Assembly: GCA_026125795.1 (NCBI GenBank)
Contig: JAHCKM010000005.1
Location: 451,513-515,512, forward strand
Length of the DNA stretch: 64,000 nt
DNA from: Burkholderiaceae bacterium
GTDB lineage: Bacteria > Pseudomonadota > Gammaproteobacteria > Burkholderiales > Burkholderiaceae_C
Direction of reading: 5' to 3'
Part shown: positions 7,498 to 15,751 of the stretch, in pieces
Position numbering within the stretch: the stretch's first letter is position 1
Layout: each line of letters starts with the position of its first letter
Position numbers and translations under genes: made by a program
Notes under the pieces: generated by a model
What the model was told of the DNA's origin: nothing
The model's database searches: none
Seen by the model: the letters and a program-made list of their open reading frames with translations, nothing else

Positions 7498-9012
7498 TCA
7501 CTTTGGCAGCAGCGAGCAGTTGGTCGAGTTGATGTTGGTGCTCCATCCTGCGATAGCCGACGTGTCGGGGACAAACGAGGCGCCCATGTTGATCACGTTG
7601 TTCCGGACCGTCACGCCGACGAACGCACCCGAGTAGTTGTAGGCCTGGATGCCGGCAGTGAGGCAGTTCTTCTCCAACGTGGTGTTGCCGCCGGAGCCGA
7701 ACACGCCGGCCGGTACGCCCCCGGTCTGGCGCACGATGTTGCCGGACACATGGTTGTTCACTCCGGGGTTTCCGGTGGTCGAGTCGCCCATCGTGAAGGC
7801 GGCCCCGCTGGGCTCGGCCATGTCGATGTCGATCGTGTTGTTGATCAGCTTGGCGTTGCTGCTCTCATAGAACGACACCGCGTCACTCGCGTAGGCGCGA
7901 CCGGTGACCAGATTGCCTTCGATCACGCCGTACTGGGTGCGGTCGTATTCGATCGCCGTGCCTTTGAACTTTGGGCCGTGGAACTGGTTGAACTTGGAGA
8001 ACCGCGTCGTCACGTTGCTCGCCCCGTCGACGAGCACCCCGCGCGCTCCATCGTGGACGAAGCTGTATTCGATCGTGGCGTTGTTTCCCCAGACCACGAT
8101 GTTGCCCTCACCCTCGCACGGACCGATGTCGGAATCGCGCACGACCACACCGGTGACGCCGGAGGGGATCGTGATGCAGGGGCCGTTCGGGTTGCTGATC
8201 CTCACCCCGGCGATGATCTGGCCGGAGGTGGCAGTGATCGGCGCCGAGACCGTGAATGTGGAAACTCGCGGTCCAGGGGCATTGGTTGCCGGTGCCGGTG
8301 CCGGTGCCGGTGCCGGTGCCGGTGCCGGTGCCGGTGCCGGTGCCGGCGCGGGGGCAGGTGCCGGCGCGGGCGTTGGAGTCGGTGAGGGCGCCGGGCTTGG
8401 TGCAGGCGCCGGGACCGGCGCGGGAGCCGGACTCGGCGTAGGCGATGCCGTGACCGGTGCGCTGGTCGTCGTGCTGCTGTGCGAACAGAGGTTCTCGTAG
8501 TTGGTGGCAGGCGCCTGGAACGCGCTGTCGACGCACGCCACCGCGCCATCGGCAACACGAGTCAGGACGCGGCTGCCGTCGATGGCGGCGTATCGCACCT
8601 CACGTCGACCCGAGAACGTGCAGCTGCCTCCCTCCCTGGCGCAGTGAACCCAGCTCGACGTGGCAGGAGCGGGTGCCGGAGCTGGCGTCGGCGACGGGGC
8701 CGGCGCGGGTGCTGGCGTCGGCGCAGGAGCCGGCGCCGTTGATGGGCTGGGCGCGGGTGCCGGCGAAGGGTTGAGCGTGCCGCCGCCGAGCCGGCGCCTC
8801 CATTTGCCGAACAGAGCGTCGGCCGATTCGCCGCTGATGCCGGTGGGTTCGACGACCACGCCTGCACCGGTGCTGCCACCAGCTTGTTCGAGCCCTTGAC
8901 CGGTTTCTGAACTGCCGCCGCACGCGGCCATCATCATCGTGACGCAGGTCGTGATCGTTGCGCCGCGCAAGCGAGCATCTGATTTCGGTTGCAGTGCCTT
9001 TGACGTGTTCAC
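7498..9012 (-). CDS. Secreted beta-helix lipoprotein, long paralog with Pro-Ala linker
   Basis: About 504 residues from a GTG at 9012 preceded by AGAGG; longer upstream extensions are open but have no signal character. The signal ends MAAC with Cys31. Next comes a Pro/Ala-rich stretch, the same cysteine module as its neighbour (WVHCAREGGSCTFSGRREVRY), a second long Pro-Ala linker and a C-terminal beta-helix domain clearly more than half identical to the convergent paralog (RDSDIGPC, AFTMGDST, LEKNCLTAGIQAYNYSG shared). The second linker is encoded by a pure hexanucleotide repeat. The flexible linkers suggest a surface lipoprotein that reaches into the EPS layer. Enzymatic activity is unproven. 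Confidence 0.72.
   Translation of the reverse strand: MNTSKALQPKSDARLRGATITTCVTMMMAACGGSSETGQGLEQAGGSTGAGVVVEPTGISGESADALFGKWRRRLGGGTLNPSPAPAPSPSTAPAPAPTPAPAPAPSPTPAPAPAPATSSWVHCAREGGSCTFSGRREVRYAAIDGSRVLTRVADGAVACVDSAFQAPATNYENLCSHSSTTTSAPVTASPTPSPAPAPVPAPAPSPAPSPTPTPAPAPAPAPAPAPAPAPAPAPAPAPAPATNAPGPRVSTFTVSAPITATSGQIIAGVRISNPNGPCITIPSGVTGVVVRDSDIGPCEGEGNIVVWGNNATIEYSFVHDGARGVLVDGASNVTTRFSKFNQFHGPKFKGTAIEYDRTQYGVIEGNLVTGRAYASDAVSFYESSNAKLINNTIDIDMAEPSGAAFTMGDSTTGNPGVNNHVSGNIVRQTGGVPAGVFGSGGNTTLEKNCLTAGIQAYNYSGAFVGVTVRNNVINMGASFVPDTSAIAGWSTNINSTNCSLLPK
8288..8341. repeat. Hexanucleotide microsatellite, nine perfect copies
   Basis: Nine uninterrupted copies of GCCGGT on the plus strand, followed by one GCCGGC and degenerate GC-rich copies. 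Read on the minus strand it encodes alternating Pro-Ala in the lipoprotein linker. Gain or loss of a unit keeps the frame and changes linker length by two residues. Confidence 0.95.
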
Positions 9013-9593
9013 CTGGGAAGTACCTCTGCTCAGGAGTCGCCCCAAACGCCGTGGCGCGAGGGTCAGCTCGTGTCCCTTCGACTCTGAAGTTAGTGATCTG
9101 TGCGATCGCCTATTGGCACGTCGATACAACGTGGCGCGCGCAGTTTCGTGGCGCAACTCGAACGCTCTGTAAGCGCGAGGCCGGGTTCGTAACGACGAGC
9201 ACACGCGGTCGATGCTTCGCGTGCGGATTCGCGTCAGATGTCGTCGTTGCTCGAGCAATGCGACGTCAGCTCTGCGGCGGATGATCGTGAGGCCGCGTTG
9301 GCGATCGCATGTTCGCGATGGCGTCACCAAGGCGGATGCGGCGGCGCGAAGCGCGCACTCCGTCACGCATTCAACGCGGACACGCCGTTTCCAATCGGCT
9401 AATGGCGCCGCCCTTGCGGGGCGTTTGGCCGTGACGCGAAGACCAGCCCGAGCGTTGCGCCAGTGCCGATATCATGGATCCGCGGTGCGATGCGTTTCGG
9501 CACGATCGTTGGGACTTTGTTGCGCAATGGCACAGGCACCAACAGTCGACGTGCGGCATCCGTCGCAAGGACTCAACCCGTTTGGAAACAGCC
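9013..9593. other. 581-bp divergent spacer
   Basis: Spacer between the minus-strand long lipoprotein gene and the plus-strand hydrolase gene, visibly less GC-rich than the flanking genes. It must carry both promoters, but I see no convincing -35/-10 pair. A partial sigma-54-like TGGCACG at 9114-9120 lacks a good -12 element. Frames open across it on both strands have no RBS, signal peptide or family resemblance, so no extra gene is called. Confidence 0.6.
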
Positions 9594-10718
9594 TTGTTGC
9601 GCCAGGTCCACAGCCGTGGTCATCGCTTCCGCTGCGGCGCGACGGTCGCGCTTGTGCTGCTGCTGCTCGGCTGCCGGGAGCGTGTGATCTACGAGGGCGA
9701 GGGCATCTCCGTGCCGCGCGACTTCGGCTGCTGGCACGACGTCGGCTATGTGGTCAACTGGCCCAAGCTGAATGGGCAGGACCTCTATCACGGTCCCGAC
9801 CCCGCGTTTCGCGTGCGTGCCAACCGCGTGCGCCTGTACGGCATGGGCGGCCTCGAGTGGAACCACACGGAAAAGGCCCCCGGCGAATTCGATTGGTCCA
9901 GGTGGGACGAGGCGTTCCAGAAGCTGCGTTCGACCGGTGTGCGTCACGTGACGCTCAATCTCTACAACCCTCCGGCGTTCGCCGTGCGACGGCGTCACGA
10001 CTACGCGGGCTGGCGCATGCAACTGCCGCGCGAGCGCGAGATGTTGTGGCGCTGGCTGTCAGCCGTGACGTCGCGCTATGCCGAGATCGACGCGATCGAA
10101 GTCGCCAACGAGGTCTTCACGCCGGGAATCGGGGATAACAAGAGCTACTTCGCCGGCAGCAGCACGGAGCTTGAGCAACTGGCCGACTGGACGCTCGATT
10201 GGCGGGCGCACACGCGATGGGGCGGGCAGGTGTGGGCGCCCTCGATTCCAGGCGTGGGTCCAAACGTCGAAGCGATGCTCGAGTGGCTGCGCCGTTACCC
10301 GCGAGCCAGGGAGTTCAACGCCTTTCCTCTGCACCTGTACCGCCTGACGGAGCACAACGTCGGCAAGCGCACGGGCCGGTCCACGGCATGGACGGCGCTT
10401 GTCGAGTTTCGCGAGGGCCTGCAGGCGTTGAACCTCGGTCCCGTGATCGATTCGGAGAAGGGCTTCGACCCCGGCGACGTGCAGCCGGGCACGCTCTACA
10501 ACTATGCAGTGGCCGCGCTGGTGCACGGTGTCCAGCAGACCTGCTACTTCAGCCTCGGCAGCTACGGACACGACGAAACCAACCTTGGCCAGCCGTTTCG
10601 CAACGCCTGGGCCAAGGACGATCTCGAGGCCGTCGCGGCTCTGGCCGGGCGGGTGATCACCCGAGTGGAAACCACACCAAAGGGTCGCTGGAGCGTGACC
10701 ACACAGCCGGCCAAGTGA
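9594..10718 (+). CDS. Clan GH-A glycoside hydrolase lipoprotein
   Basis: About 374 residues if it starts at TTG 9594 (GGAA upstream), which puts the lipobox Cys (LLLGC) at residue 27; the ATG at 9474 would leave an implausible 66-residue leader. The mature part looks like a (beta/alpha)8 barrel of clan GH-A. IEVANEVFTPG carries the Asn-Glu pair typical of the acid/base site, and GPVIDSEKGF fits the strand-7 nucleophile Glu. FNAFPLHLY lies between them. GH39 or GH5-like is the nearest guess. As a periplasmic or outer-membrane lipoprotein within the EPS locus it probably cleaves or edits the polymer. Convergent with the next gene. Confidence 0.7.
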   Translation: MLRQVHSRGHRFRCGATVALVLLLLGCRERVIYEGEGISVPRDFGCWHDVGYVVNWPKLNGQDLYHGPDPAFRVRANRVRLYGMGGLEWNHTEKAPGEFDWSRWDEAFQKLRSTGVRHVTLNLYNPPAFAVRRRHDYAGWRMQLPREREMLWRWLSAVTSRYAEIDAIEVANEVFTPGIGDNKSYFAGSSTELEQLADWTLDWRAHTRWGGQVWAPSIPGVGPNVEAMLEWLRRYPRAREFNAFPLHLYRLTEHNVGKRTGRSTAWTALVEFREGLQALNLGPVIDSEKGFDPGDVQPGTLYNYAVAALVHGVQQTCYFSLGSYGHDETNLGQPFRNAWAKDDLEAVAALAGRVITRVETTPKGRWSVTTQPAK

Positions 10719-10773
10719 ATCGGCGCACGAGCCGTCACGGCGGCCGCGTGATGGCGCCCGGGCCGGACAAGGA

Positions 10774-11652
10774 TCAGGCCGGGATCTGACTGGGAGAGGA
10801 CAGTTCGTCGATCAGCGCCTTGGTCTGCCGGATGTTGGCGCGACTCGACGCGCCGAACACGATCGACTCGATGCGCGGCTGATGGCACACATATTCCAGC
10901 GCTTCGCGGGGCGGAATCGCGCCCGAGGCGAAGACCGACATCGCGACCGGCCGGAACCGGCGTGTGGCCAGCGTGCGCTCGTACAGGTCGACACCGCCGC
11001 ACATGCGGAAGCCGATCTTGTTGATGTTGGAGCAGACGATGGGGTTGCGGATGTCGAGTTCATCGAGCACATCGAGCAAGCGCGGCGTGTTCATCGTGAT
11101 GAAGCCCGGTTCGGCCTGGTACCGGTCGCGCACATGGTCGGCGAAGACACGAAACGCCTCCTTCATGCCGAGACCGAGAAGCAGGTCGGTGATCACGTTC
11201 TGGATGAAGATCACCGGCGTGGAAAGGCCGTGGAACGCTTTCATCTCGGCATCGATCAGCAGGGTCATGATGCCGCGCATGTCCTTCTGCGCCAGCGCCA
11301 CGCCGCCTTTGAACATCGCGCCCACCGCGCCGTCGTCGGGCAGGAACATCCGCAGCGCCTCGACCATGCCGTGCTCGGTGACCGCATTGGCGTACTTGTG
11401 CGCGTAAGGCATGCACGGGTAGAAGCGGTAGTCCGGGTACTTGGCTCGGTTGGCGCGAAAGTGGTCGCAGATGTCGACGATGCGGTCGTGCGTGGTGCAC
11501 ATGAACGTGCGGATGCCTTCCTGGTAGGCGGCATCGAGCACGTCGATGATCGCCTGCAGGTCCTGGAACCGCATCGCCTGCGCGCGCGCCTTCTCCTCCG
11601 ACATGTGGTTGACACCGAAGAACTGGTTGTCACCGAACAGGACTCGATCCAT
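10774..11652 (-). CDS. Aldo/keto-reductase-like protein of EPS clusters, function unknown
   Basis: About 292 residues from the ATG at 11652 (AAGAGAGAG just upstream); an ATG at 11673 adds seven residues. It opens with RVLFGDNQFFGVNH. Its C-terminus (IESIVFGASSRANIRQTKALIDEL) resembles the last strand and helices of aldo/keto-reductase barrels. The usual catalytic Asp-Tyr-Lys-His set is not obvious, so a reductase function is doubtful. No signal peptide or membrane segment. It lies 38 bp after the Gfo/Idh gene and probably belongs to the same minus-strand operon, perhaps in nucleotide-sugar modification. Confidence 0.6.
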   Translation of the reverse strand: MDRVLFGDNQFFGVNHMSEEKARAQAMRFQDLQAIIDVLDAAYQEGIRTFMCTTHDRIVDICDHFRANRAKYPDYRFYPCMPYAHKYANAVTEHGMVEALRMFLPDDGAVGAMFKGGVALAQKDMRGIMTLLIDAEMKAFHGLSTPVIFIQNVITDLLLGLGMKEAFRVFADHVRDRYQAEPGFITMNTPRLLDVLDELDIRNPIVCSNINKIGFRMCGGVDLYERTLATRRFRPVAMSVFASGAIPPREALEYVCHQPRIESIVFGASSRANIRQTKALIDELSSPSQIPA

Positions 11653-11690
11653 CGTCTCTCTCTTGGCAGCCATCGGGCGAAGCGTGCGGG

Positions 11691-12782
11691 TCAGCTGAAG
11701 ATTCGGCGCCAGAAGCCTCGCACCGGCGTGCCTTGTGTCTCCACGGGTTGCAGCGGTCGCGCAGCCGCGCTGCTGGCGCCATGCAGGATCATCTCCACCA
11801 CGCGGTCGGCCTCGAGCGCGGATGCGAAGCTGTTGATGCCGTCGGTGCGGCGCAGCTTGATGCTCTGCAGGAAGTAGTCGATCTGTGCCGAGTACTCTTC
11901 TCCGCGCAGGTAGTACCAGACCGGCTCACTGAGATCGGTCGTGTAGCGCACCGACCAGCCTTGCGGCGCTTCGGGCAAAGCGGCGTGCGCTTCGCGCAGG
12001 AAGATCTGGCACTCCTGACGGTCGGCCGTGATGCGACCGTTGGTGCCCCACACGGTCACCTTGGTCGACATCTTGCGATAGCTCTCGTCGCTCCAGTTGA
12101 CGGCCAGCTGCCCGCTCGCGCCGTTGGCGAAGTGCATGGAACAGTACACCTCGTCCTCCACGTCGCGCGAAAAGAGCCGATTCAGTTCGACTCCGCCCAC
12201 GCTCTTGGGCGTGCCGACGATGCAGTTGATCAGGTCAACGGCATGGCAGGCGTAGTCGTACAAGGCGCCGCCGCCCTCGTTCTTGGCCGTGCGCCAGGTG
12301 CTGCCTTTGGGGCGCAGCACGACGGGCCCGTAGGCTTCGGCGCGCACGTGATGAACCGTGCCCAGCGCGCCTGAGCCGACAACGCGAGCGGCCTCGCGGA
12401 ACGCACCGACGAATCGGTAGTGGTAGCCGACCTGGGTGACCAGTCCTCGGTCAGCGGCCGCCTTGATCAAGCGCTCGCCGTCGCGCACGTCAAGCACAAA
12501 GGGCTTTTCGCAGAACACATGCAGGCCGCGTTGCAGGCACTTCTCGACCATGTCGGCATGAAGCTTGGAAGGTGTGGAGACCACGACGGCATCGAGCGTC
12601 TCCTGCTCCAGCATGCGGTCGAGGTTTGAATGACACTTCAGGCCGGTGTATTTGTTCAGCACCTCTGTCAGGTAGGCCGATGTGTCGCAGGCTGCAACGA
12701 CCTTGGCCTCCGGATGCACGTTGACGATGGCATGGTGGGACAGCCCCATCTTGCCCAGACCGATCATTCCGATGCGAACCAC
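11691..12782 (-). CDS. Gfo/Idh/MocA-family NAD(P)-dependent sugar oxidoreductase
   Basis: A 363-residue protein with an N-terminal Rossmann domain (RIGMIGLGKMGLSHH) and the family signature FCEKPFVLD near residue 93. The substrate domain has a VGYHYRF-type segment and YDYACHAVDLIN, which holds the usual His-Asp pair. These enzymes oxidise or reduce a ring hydroxyl of sugars or nucleotide sugars with NAD(P). Next to a WecG-type transferase and a GMC oxidoreductase it probably helps make an unusual sugar of the EPS repeat. Cytoplasmic. The start (MVRIGMIG) is the only sensible one. Confidence 0.85.
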   Translation of the reverse strand: MVRIGMIGLGKMGLSHHAIVNVHPEAKVVAACDTSAYLTEVLNKYTGLKCHSNLDRMLEQETLDAVVVSTPSKLHADMVEKCLQRGLHVFCEKPFVLDVRDGERLIKAAADRGLVTQVGYHYRFVGAFREAARVVGSGALGTVHHVRAEAYGPVVLRPKGSTWRTAKNEGGGALYDYACHAVDLINCIVGTPKSVGGVELNRLFSRDVEDEVYCSMHFANGASGQLAVNWSDESYRKMSTKVTVWGTNGRITADRQECQIFLREAHAALPEAPQGWSVRYTTDLSEPVWYYLRGEEYSAQIDYFLQSIKLRRTDGINSFASALEADRVVEMILHGASSAAARPLQPVETQGTPVRGFWRRIFS

Positions 12783-12818
12783 AAATTTCTCCGATCCGAC
12801 GCTCGCCGCCCGTTGGCG

Positions 12819-13610
12819 TCAGAGCGGTGCCTGCCGACGCAGGAACTGAAGCGAGAACAAGCCCTTGGCCATCGACTGCACGACGAACACCAGCGACCAC
12901 CAGTAGCGCTGCGCGCGCAGCTTGGGCTGGATGATCAACCGGAACAGCCACTCGAGACCGAGGCTGCGCAGCAACGGCGGCGCCCAGGGCACGGCGCCGG
13001 CGTGGTAGTCGAATGCCGCGCCGACACCAACCATCCACGGCGCGTCGATGCGATGCAGATGCTGCTGGATCCAGCGCTCCTGCTTGATCAGACCGAGGCC
13101 GACCCAGACGATGTCAGGCCGGGTCGCATTGATGTGCTCGATCAGCGCAAGATCCTCATCGTCGCTCAGGTCGCGAAACGGCGGACAGTAGGTGCCGCAC
13201 ACGATCAAACCCGGGTAGCGCTGCGTCAGGCGGGCGGCCATTTCCTCGGCCACACCCGGCTTGCCTCCGTAGAAGAAGTGCCGCCATTGGCGTTGGCGAC
13301 CGTGGTCGGAGGCATCGAGCTGCAGCACCGGGCCGTTGTAGCGCGTGATGCGATGTCCCCATGCCCATCCGGCGACGATGACGCCCACACCATCACAGAG
13401 CGAGAAGTCGGCGTTGCGGATGTGGTCGCCATGCGACGGGATGCGCAGGCCGTGGTACATCGACTCGGTGTTGGTGATGGAGATGTAGTGCCCGCGCTCG
13501 CGCCGCGCGATGACATCGCCCATGGCGCTTAGCACCGCGTCGCGTGAGTGCGTGCTGATGGGCAATCCCATGATCGTCACGGCGCCGCGATTTTCCGGAT
13601 CGAAGGACAT
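12819..13610 (-). CDS. WecG/TagA/CpsF-family glycosyltransferase
   Basis: 263 residues from ATG 13610; the frame is open further upstream but the family begins near TIMGLPIS. Recognisable parts are SITNTESMYH, CDGVGVIVAGWAWGHRITRYNG, HFFYGGKPGVAEEMA, DIVWVGLGLIKQERWI and GVGAAFDYHAG, the full GT26 pattern. The family adds ManNAc-type or glucosyl residues to a lipid-linked acceptor at the inner membrane. The C-terminus is hydrophobic and amphipathic, fitting peripheral membrane association. It sits between the FkbM methyltransferase gene and the Gfo/Idh gene on the same strand. Confidence 0.87.
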   Translation of the reverse strand: MSFDPENRGAVTIMGLPISTHSRDAVLSAMGDVIARRERGHYISITNTESMYHGLRIPSHGDHIRNADFSLCDGVGVIVAGWAWGHRITRYNGPVLQLDASDHGRQRQWRHFFYGGKPGVAEEMAARLTQRYPGLIVCGTYCPPFRDLSDDEDLALIEHINATRPDIVWVGLGLIKQERWIQQHLHRIDAPWMVGVGAAFDYHAGAVPWAPPLLRSLGLEWLFRLIIQPKLRAQRYWWSLVFVVQSMAKGLFSLQFLRRQAPL

Positions 13611-13669
13611 GTTCTGTAGAGACTGCTCGTGTGTACCGCTTGGCGCTGCCGCGGCAGCGCGCGTCGGCG

Positions 13670-14410
13670 TCAAGTGCTCACCTGCGCCTTCGAGCGGAAG
13701 AACACTCCGTCGAACTGCAGCATGCGGGCCGATTGTGGATCGATGAAGCCCGGAATCACGTTCCACAGGTCGAAGCCGCGCTGCTGCAGCCACTGCGTCA
13801 TGGCCAGATGCAGCACTTGGCCCTCGTATAGAGGCGTCACCGACAGCTCCAGCTGCACGCCGGCCACGCGCTCGAGCAGTTTGGGCGCGCCTTGCAGCAC
13901 CATCATTTCGTATCCCTGCGTGTCGATCTTCAGAAGCATGCGGTCGGCCGCGCTCAACGCGGGCAACTGCACGTCGTCGAGCCGGCACAGGCGCACCTGC
14001 TGAACGCCGACGTACTTTGACTCGGGAGCTGCCCGCTCGTGAGTCTCGTGCATCGGCAGGATCGAGCTGCTGGCCGAGTTGCCTGCGACATGGATCGTGA
14101 TGTCCTTGTTCTCGTCACCGAGCGCCATGCGGGGCGCGACGATCCAGTTGCCATCGTGCGCGGCCGCGGCGGACAACGCAGCGTGCTCGTGTTCGAGCGG
14201 CTCGAACGACACGATGGTTCCGGTGAAACCGCCACGCCGGAGCAACTTGCCGTAACCGCCGTCGTTCGCACCCACATCGATCACCGTGTCGATGCGATGT
14301 GTGTTCAACAGCGCCAACAGCCTCGCCTCGGTGGATTCCACGGCGTTGTAGCGGTTGACCTCGATCCCCAGCCTTCGGGCGGTGAGTTTCAGAGCATGTT
14401 TGATCGACAT
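13670..14410 (-). CDS. FkbM-family SAM-dependent methyltransferase
   Basis: 246 residues from ATG 14410 (MSIKHALKL); longer starts only add unstructured sequence. TVIDVGANDGGYGKLLRRGGF is SAM motif I, GTIVSFEPLEHEHAAL is the second strand, and LLKIDTQGYEMMVLQGA is the FkbM signature. ELSVTPLYEGQ and FDLWNVIPGFIDPQSARMLQFDGVF complete the fold. The family O-methylates sugars, so the EPS probably carries a methyl ether. It lies between a GT4 gene and the WecG-type gene. Confidence 0.87.
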   Translation of the reverse strand: MSIKHALKLTARRLGIEVNRYNAVESTEARLLALLNTHRIDTVIDVGANDGGYGKLLRRGGFTGTIVSFEPLEHEHAALSAAAAHDGNWIVAPRMALGDENKDITIHVAGNSASSSILPMHETHERAAPESKYVGVQQVRLCRLDDVQLPALSAADRMLLKIDTQGYEMMVLQGAPKLLERVAGVQLELSVTPLYEGQVLHLAMTQWLQQRGFDLWNVIPGFIDPQSARMLQFDGVFFRSKAQVST

Positions 14411-14501
14411 GGCGTTGTGAAGCGAGGCAAGCTCCGTCGGTCGGAGGCCATTCGGTACAAACGAGGATTGTGGTCCCGTGCCGGCACGCTGCCACACGCA
14501 T

Positions 14502-15749
14502 TCACGGGGTCGGGTTGAGGGCGGCTGCGGTCTCGATCCCGGCGCTTTGCACGCCGGCGTACAACTCGATGTATCGGTCCACCACGGCATCGGAGGAGAA
14601 CAACCGACGAGCGCGTGCCCTCGCGGCAACGGACCAGCGTTCCCACTGGACGGCATCGCTGGCCATGCGGACGATGCTTGCGGCGGTGTCTTCGGGGTCG
14701 GTCACATCGACCAAGGCGCCCGCTGCACCGTTGTCGAGCTGCCAAGGCACGCCGTCCGTCTTGCGCCCGGCGATCACCGGAAGGCCAACGCTCATGGCTT
14801 CGGCGATCGACATGCAGCAGGCTTCCCACCGCGACGGATGCAGCAATGCCGTGCTGTTGCACATCTGTTCGATGATTGCGCGATGGGGGACCGGACCACG
14901 AAACGACACGTTCACGTCGAACCCGTGGCGCTGCGCCCAAACGTGCGCGGGGCCAGCGTGCTCGAACCCGGCGCCGAAGCACGTCAATTTCAGCTGCGGG
15001 TCGGCGCGGCGCGCCCGACTGAAGGCGCGCAGCGCGGTCGCGCCATTCTTCAGGCTCGTCCACCCATTGAGCACCATGACGAACGACTTGCTCTGGAATG
15101 CCGTCGCTGTGCAGCCCGCAACGGCAAGCACGTCGTTGGGAATCGGATTGGGCACCACGCTGATAGGGGCATTCGTCCAGTGGCGCAGATCGTCGGCCAG
15201 GTCGGGTGAGACCGCCGTGAGATGCCGAACACGCGCCAGCACGTGGCGCGCCATCAGATAGCGCGAGGCGCGGTACAGGTTGGGTGTGAATCGCAGCACC
15301 TTCGCGGGCGAATCATGCGCCGTGGCCAGCGTTGGAATGCCGCTGTCGAGCGCAGCCCAGACGAACTCGTACGTCCAGTGCGCATGGATGAGATCGGGGG
15401 CAAAGTCCTTGATCGCTGCCAGCAGGCACTCGCGCTCGAACTTGAAGTGATCCAGCGAACGTCCGCGCCTGCCGCCCGAGCTGCGAAAAGAGTGCGGACG
15501 CTGCGGGCAGAAATAGGCTGTCACGCCGGGAGCGTGAAATGCCCTGAACGGCTCCAGCTGATCCACGGGCGTGGTGTAGTCGGTCGAGATGCATCCGACA
15601 CGGTGCCCTCGTTCCACCAGGGCCTTTGCCAGCGCCGTCATCAGCGGTGCGCCTGGGTAGCCCGGGGGCAGCCCGCCGTCGGCGGCGGTGAAGGGGAACT
15701 GGGCCGACAGCGTGGCGCCGGCATACGGCCCGATCAGCGCGATGCGCAT
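14502..15749 (-). CDS. GT4-family glycosyltransferase
   Basis: 415 residues with the GT-B fold. The N-terminal domain begins MRIALIGPYAG and has HAHWTYEF. The C-terminal domain has SFVMVLNGWTSLKNGATALRAF, LLHPSRWEACCMSIAEAMSVGLPVIAGRKTDGVP and GALVDVTDPEDTA, covering the EX7E donor-site region. The motif PPGYPGAPLMTALAKALVERGH is the glycine-rich acceptor loop. Two bases separate it from the GMC oxidoreductase stop-side, so both are clearly one transcript. Donor sugar unknown. Confidence 0.86.
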   Translation of the reverse strand: MRIALIGPYAGATLSAQFPFTAADGGLPPGYPGAPLMTALAKALVERGHRVGCISTDYTTPVDQLEPFRAFHAPGVTAYFCPQRPHSFRSSGGRRGRSLDHFKFERECLLAAIKDFAPDLIHAHWTYEFVWAALDSGIPTLATAHDSPAKVLRFTPNLYRASRYLMARHVLARVRHLTAVSPDLADDLRHWTNAPISVVPNPIPNDVLAVAGCTATAFQSKSFVMVLNGWTSLKNGATALRAFSRARRADPQLKLTCFGAGFEHAGPAHVWAQRHGFDVNVSFRGPVPHRAIIEQMCNSTALLHPSRWEACCMSIAEAMSVGLPVIAGRKTDGVPWQLDNGAAGALVDVTDPEDTAASIVRMASDAVQWERWSVAARARARRLFSSDAVVDRYIELYAGVQSAGIETAAALNPTP

Positions 15750-15751
15750 GC

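Noticed and set aside
8288-8341. Short direct repeats as a possible CRISPR array
   Set aside because: Units are 6 bp with no spacers and code for Pro-Ala.
9114-9128. Sigma-54-like promoter TGGCACG-N4-TACA upstream of the hydrolase gene
   Set aside because: The -12 element does not match TTGCA and the site is over 450 bases from the gene start.
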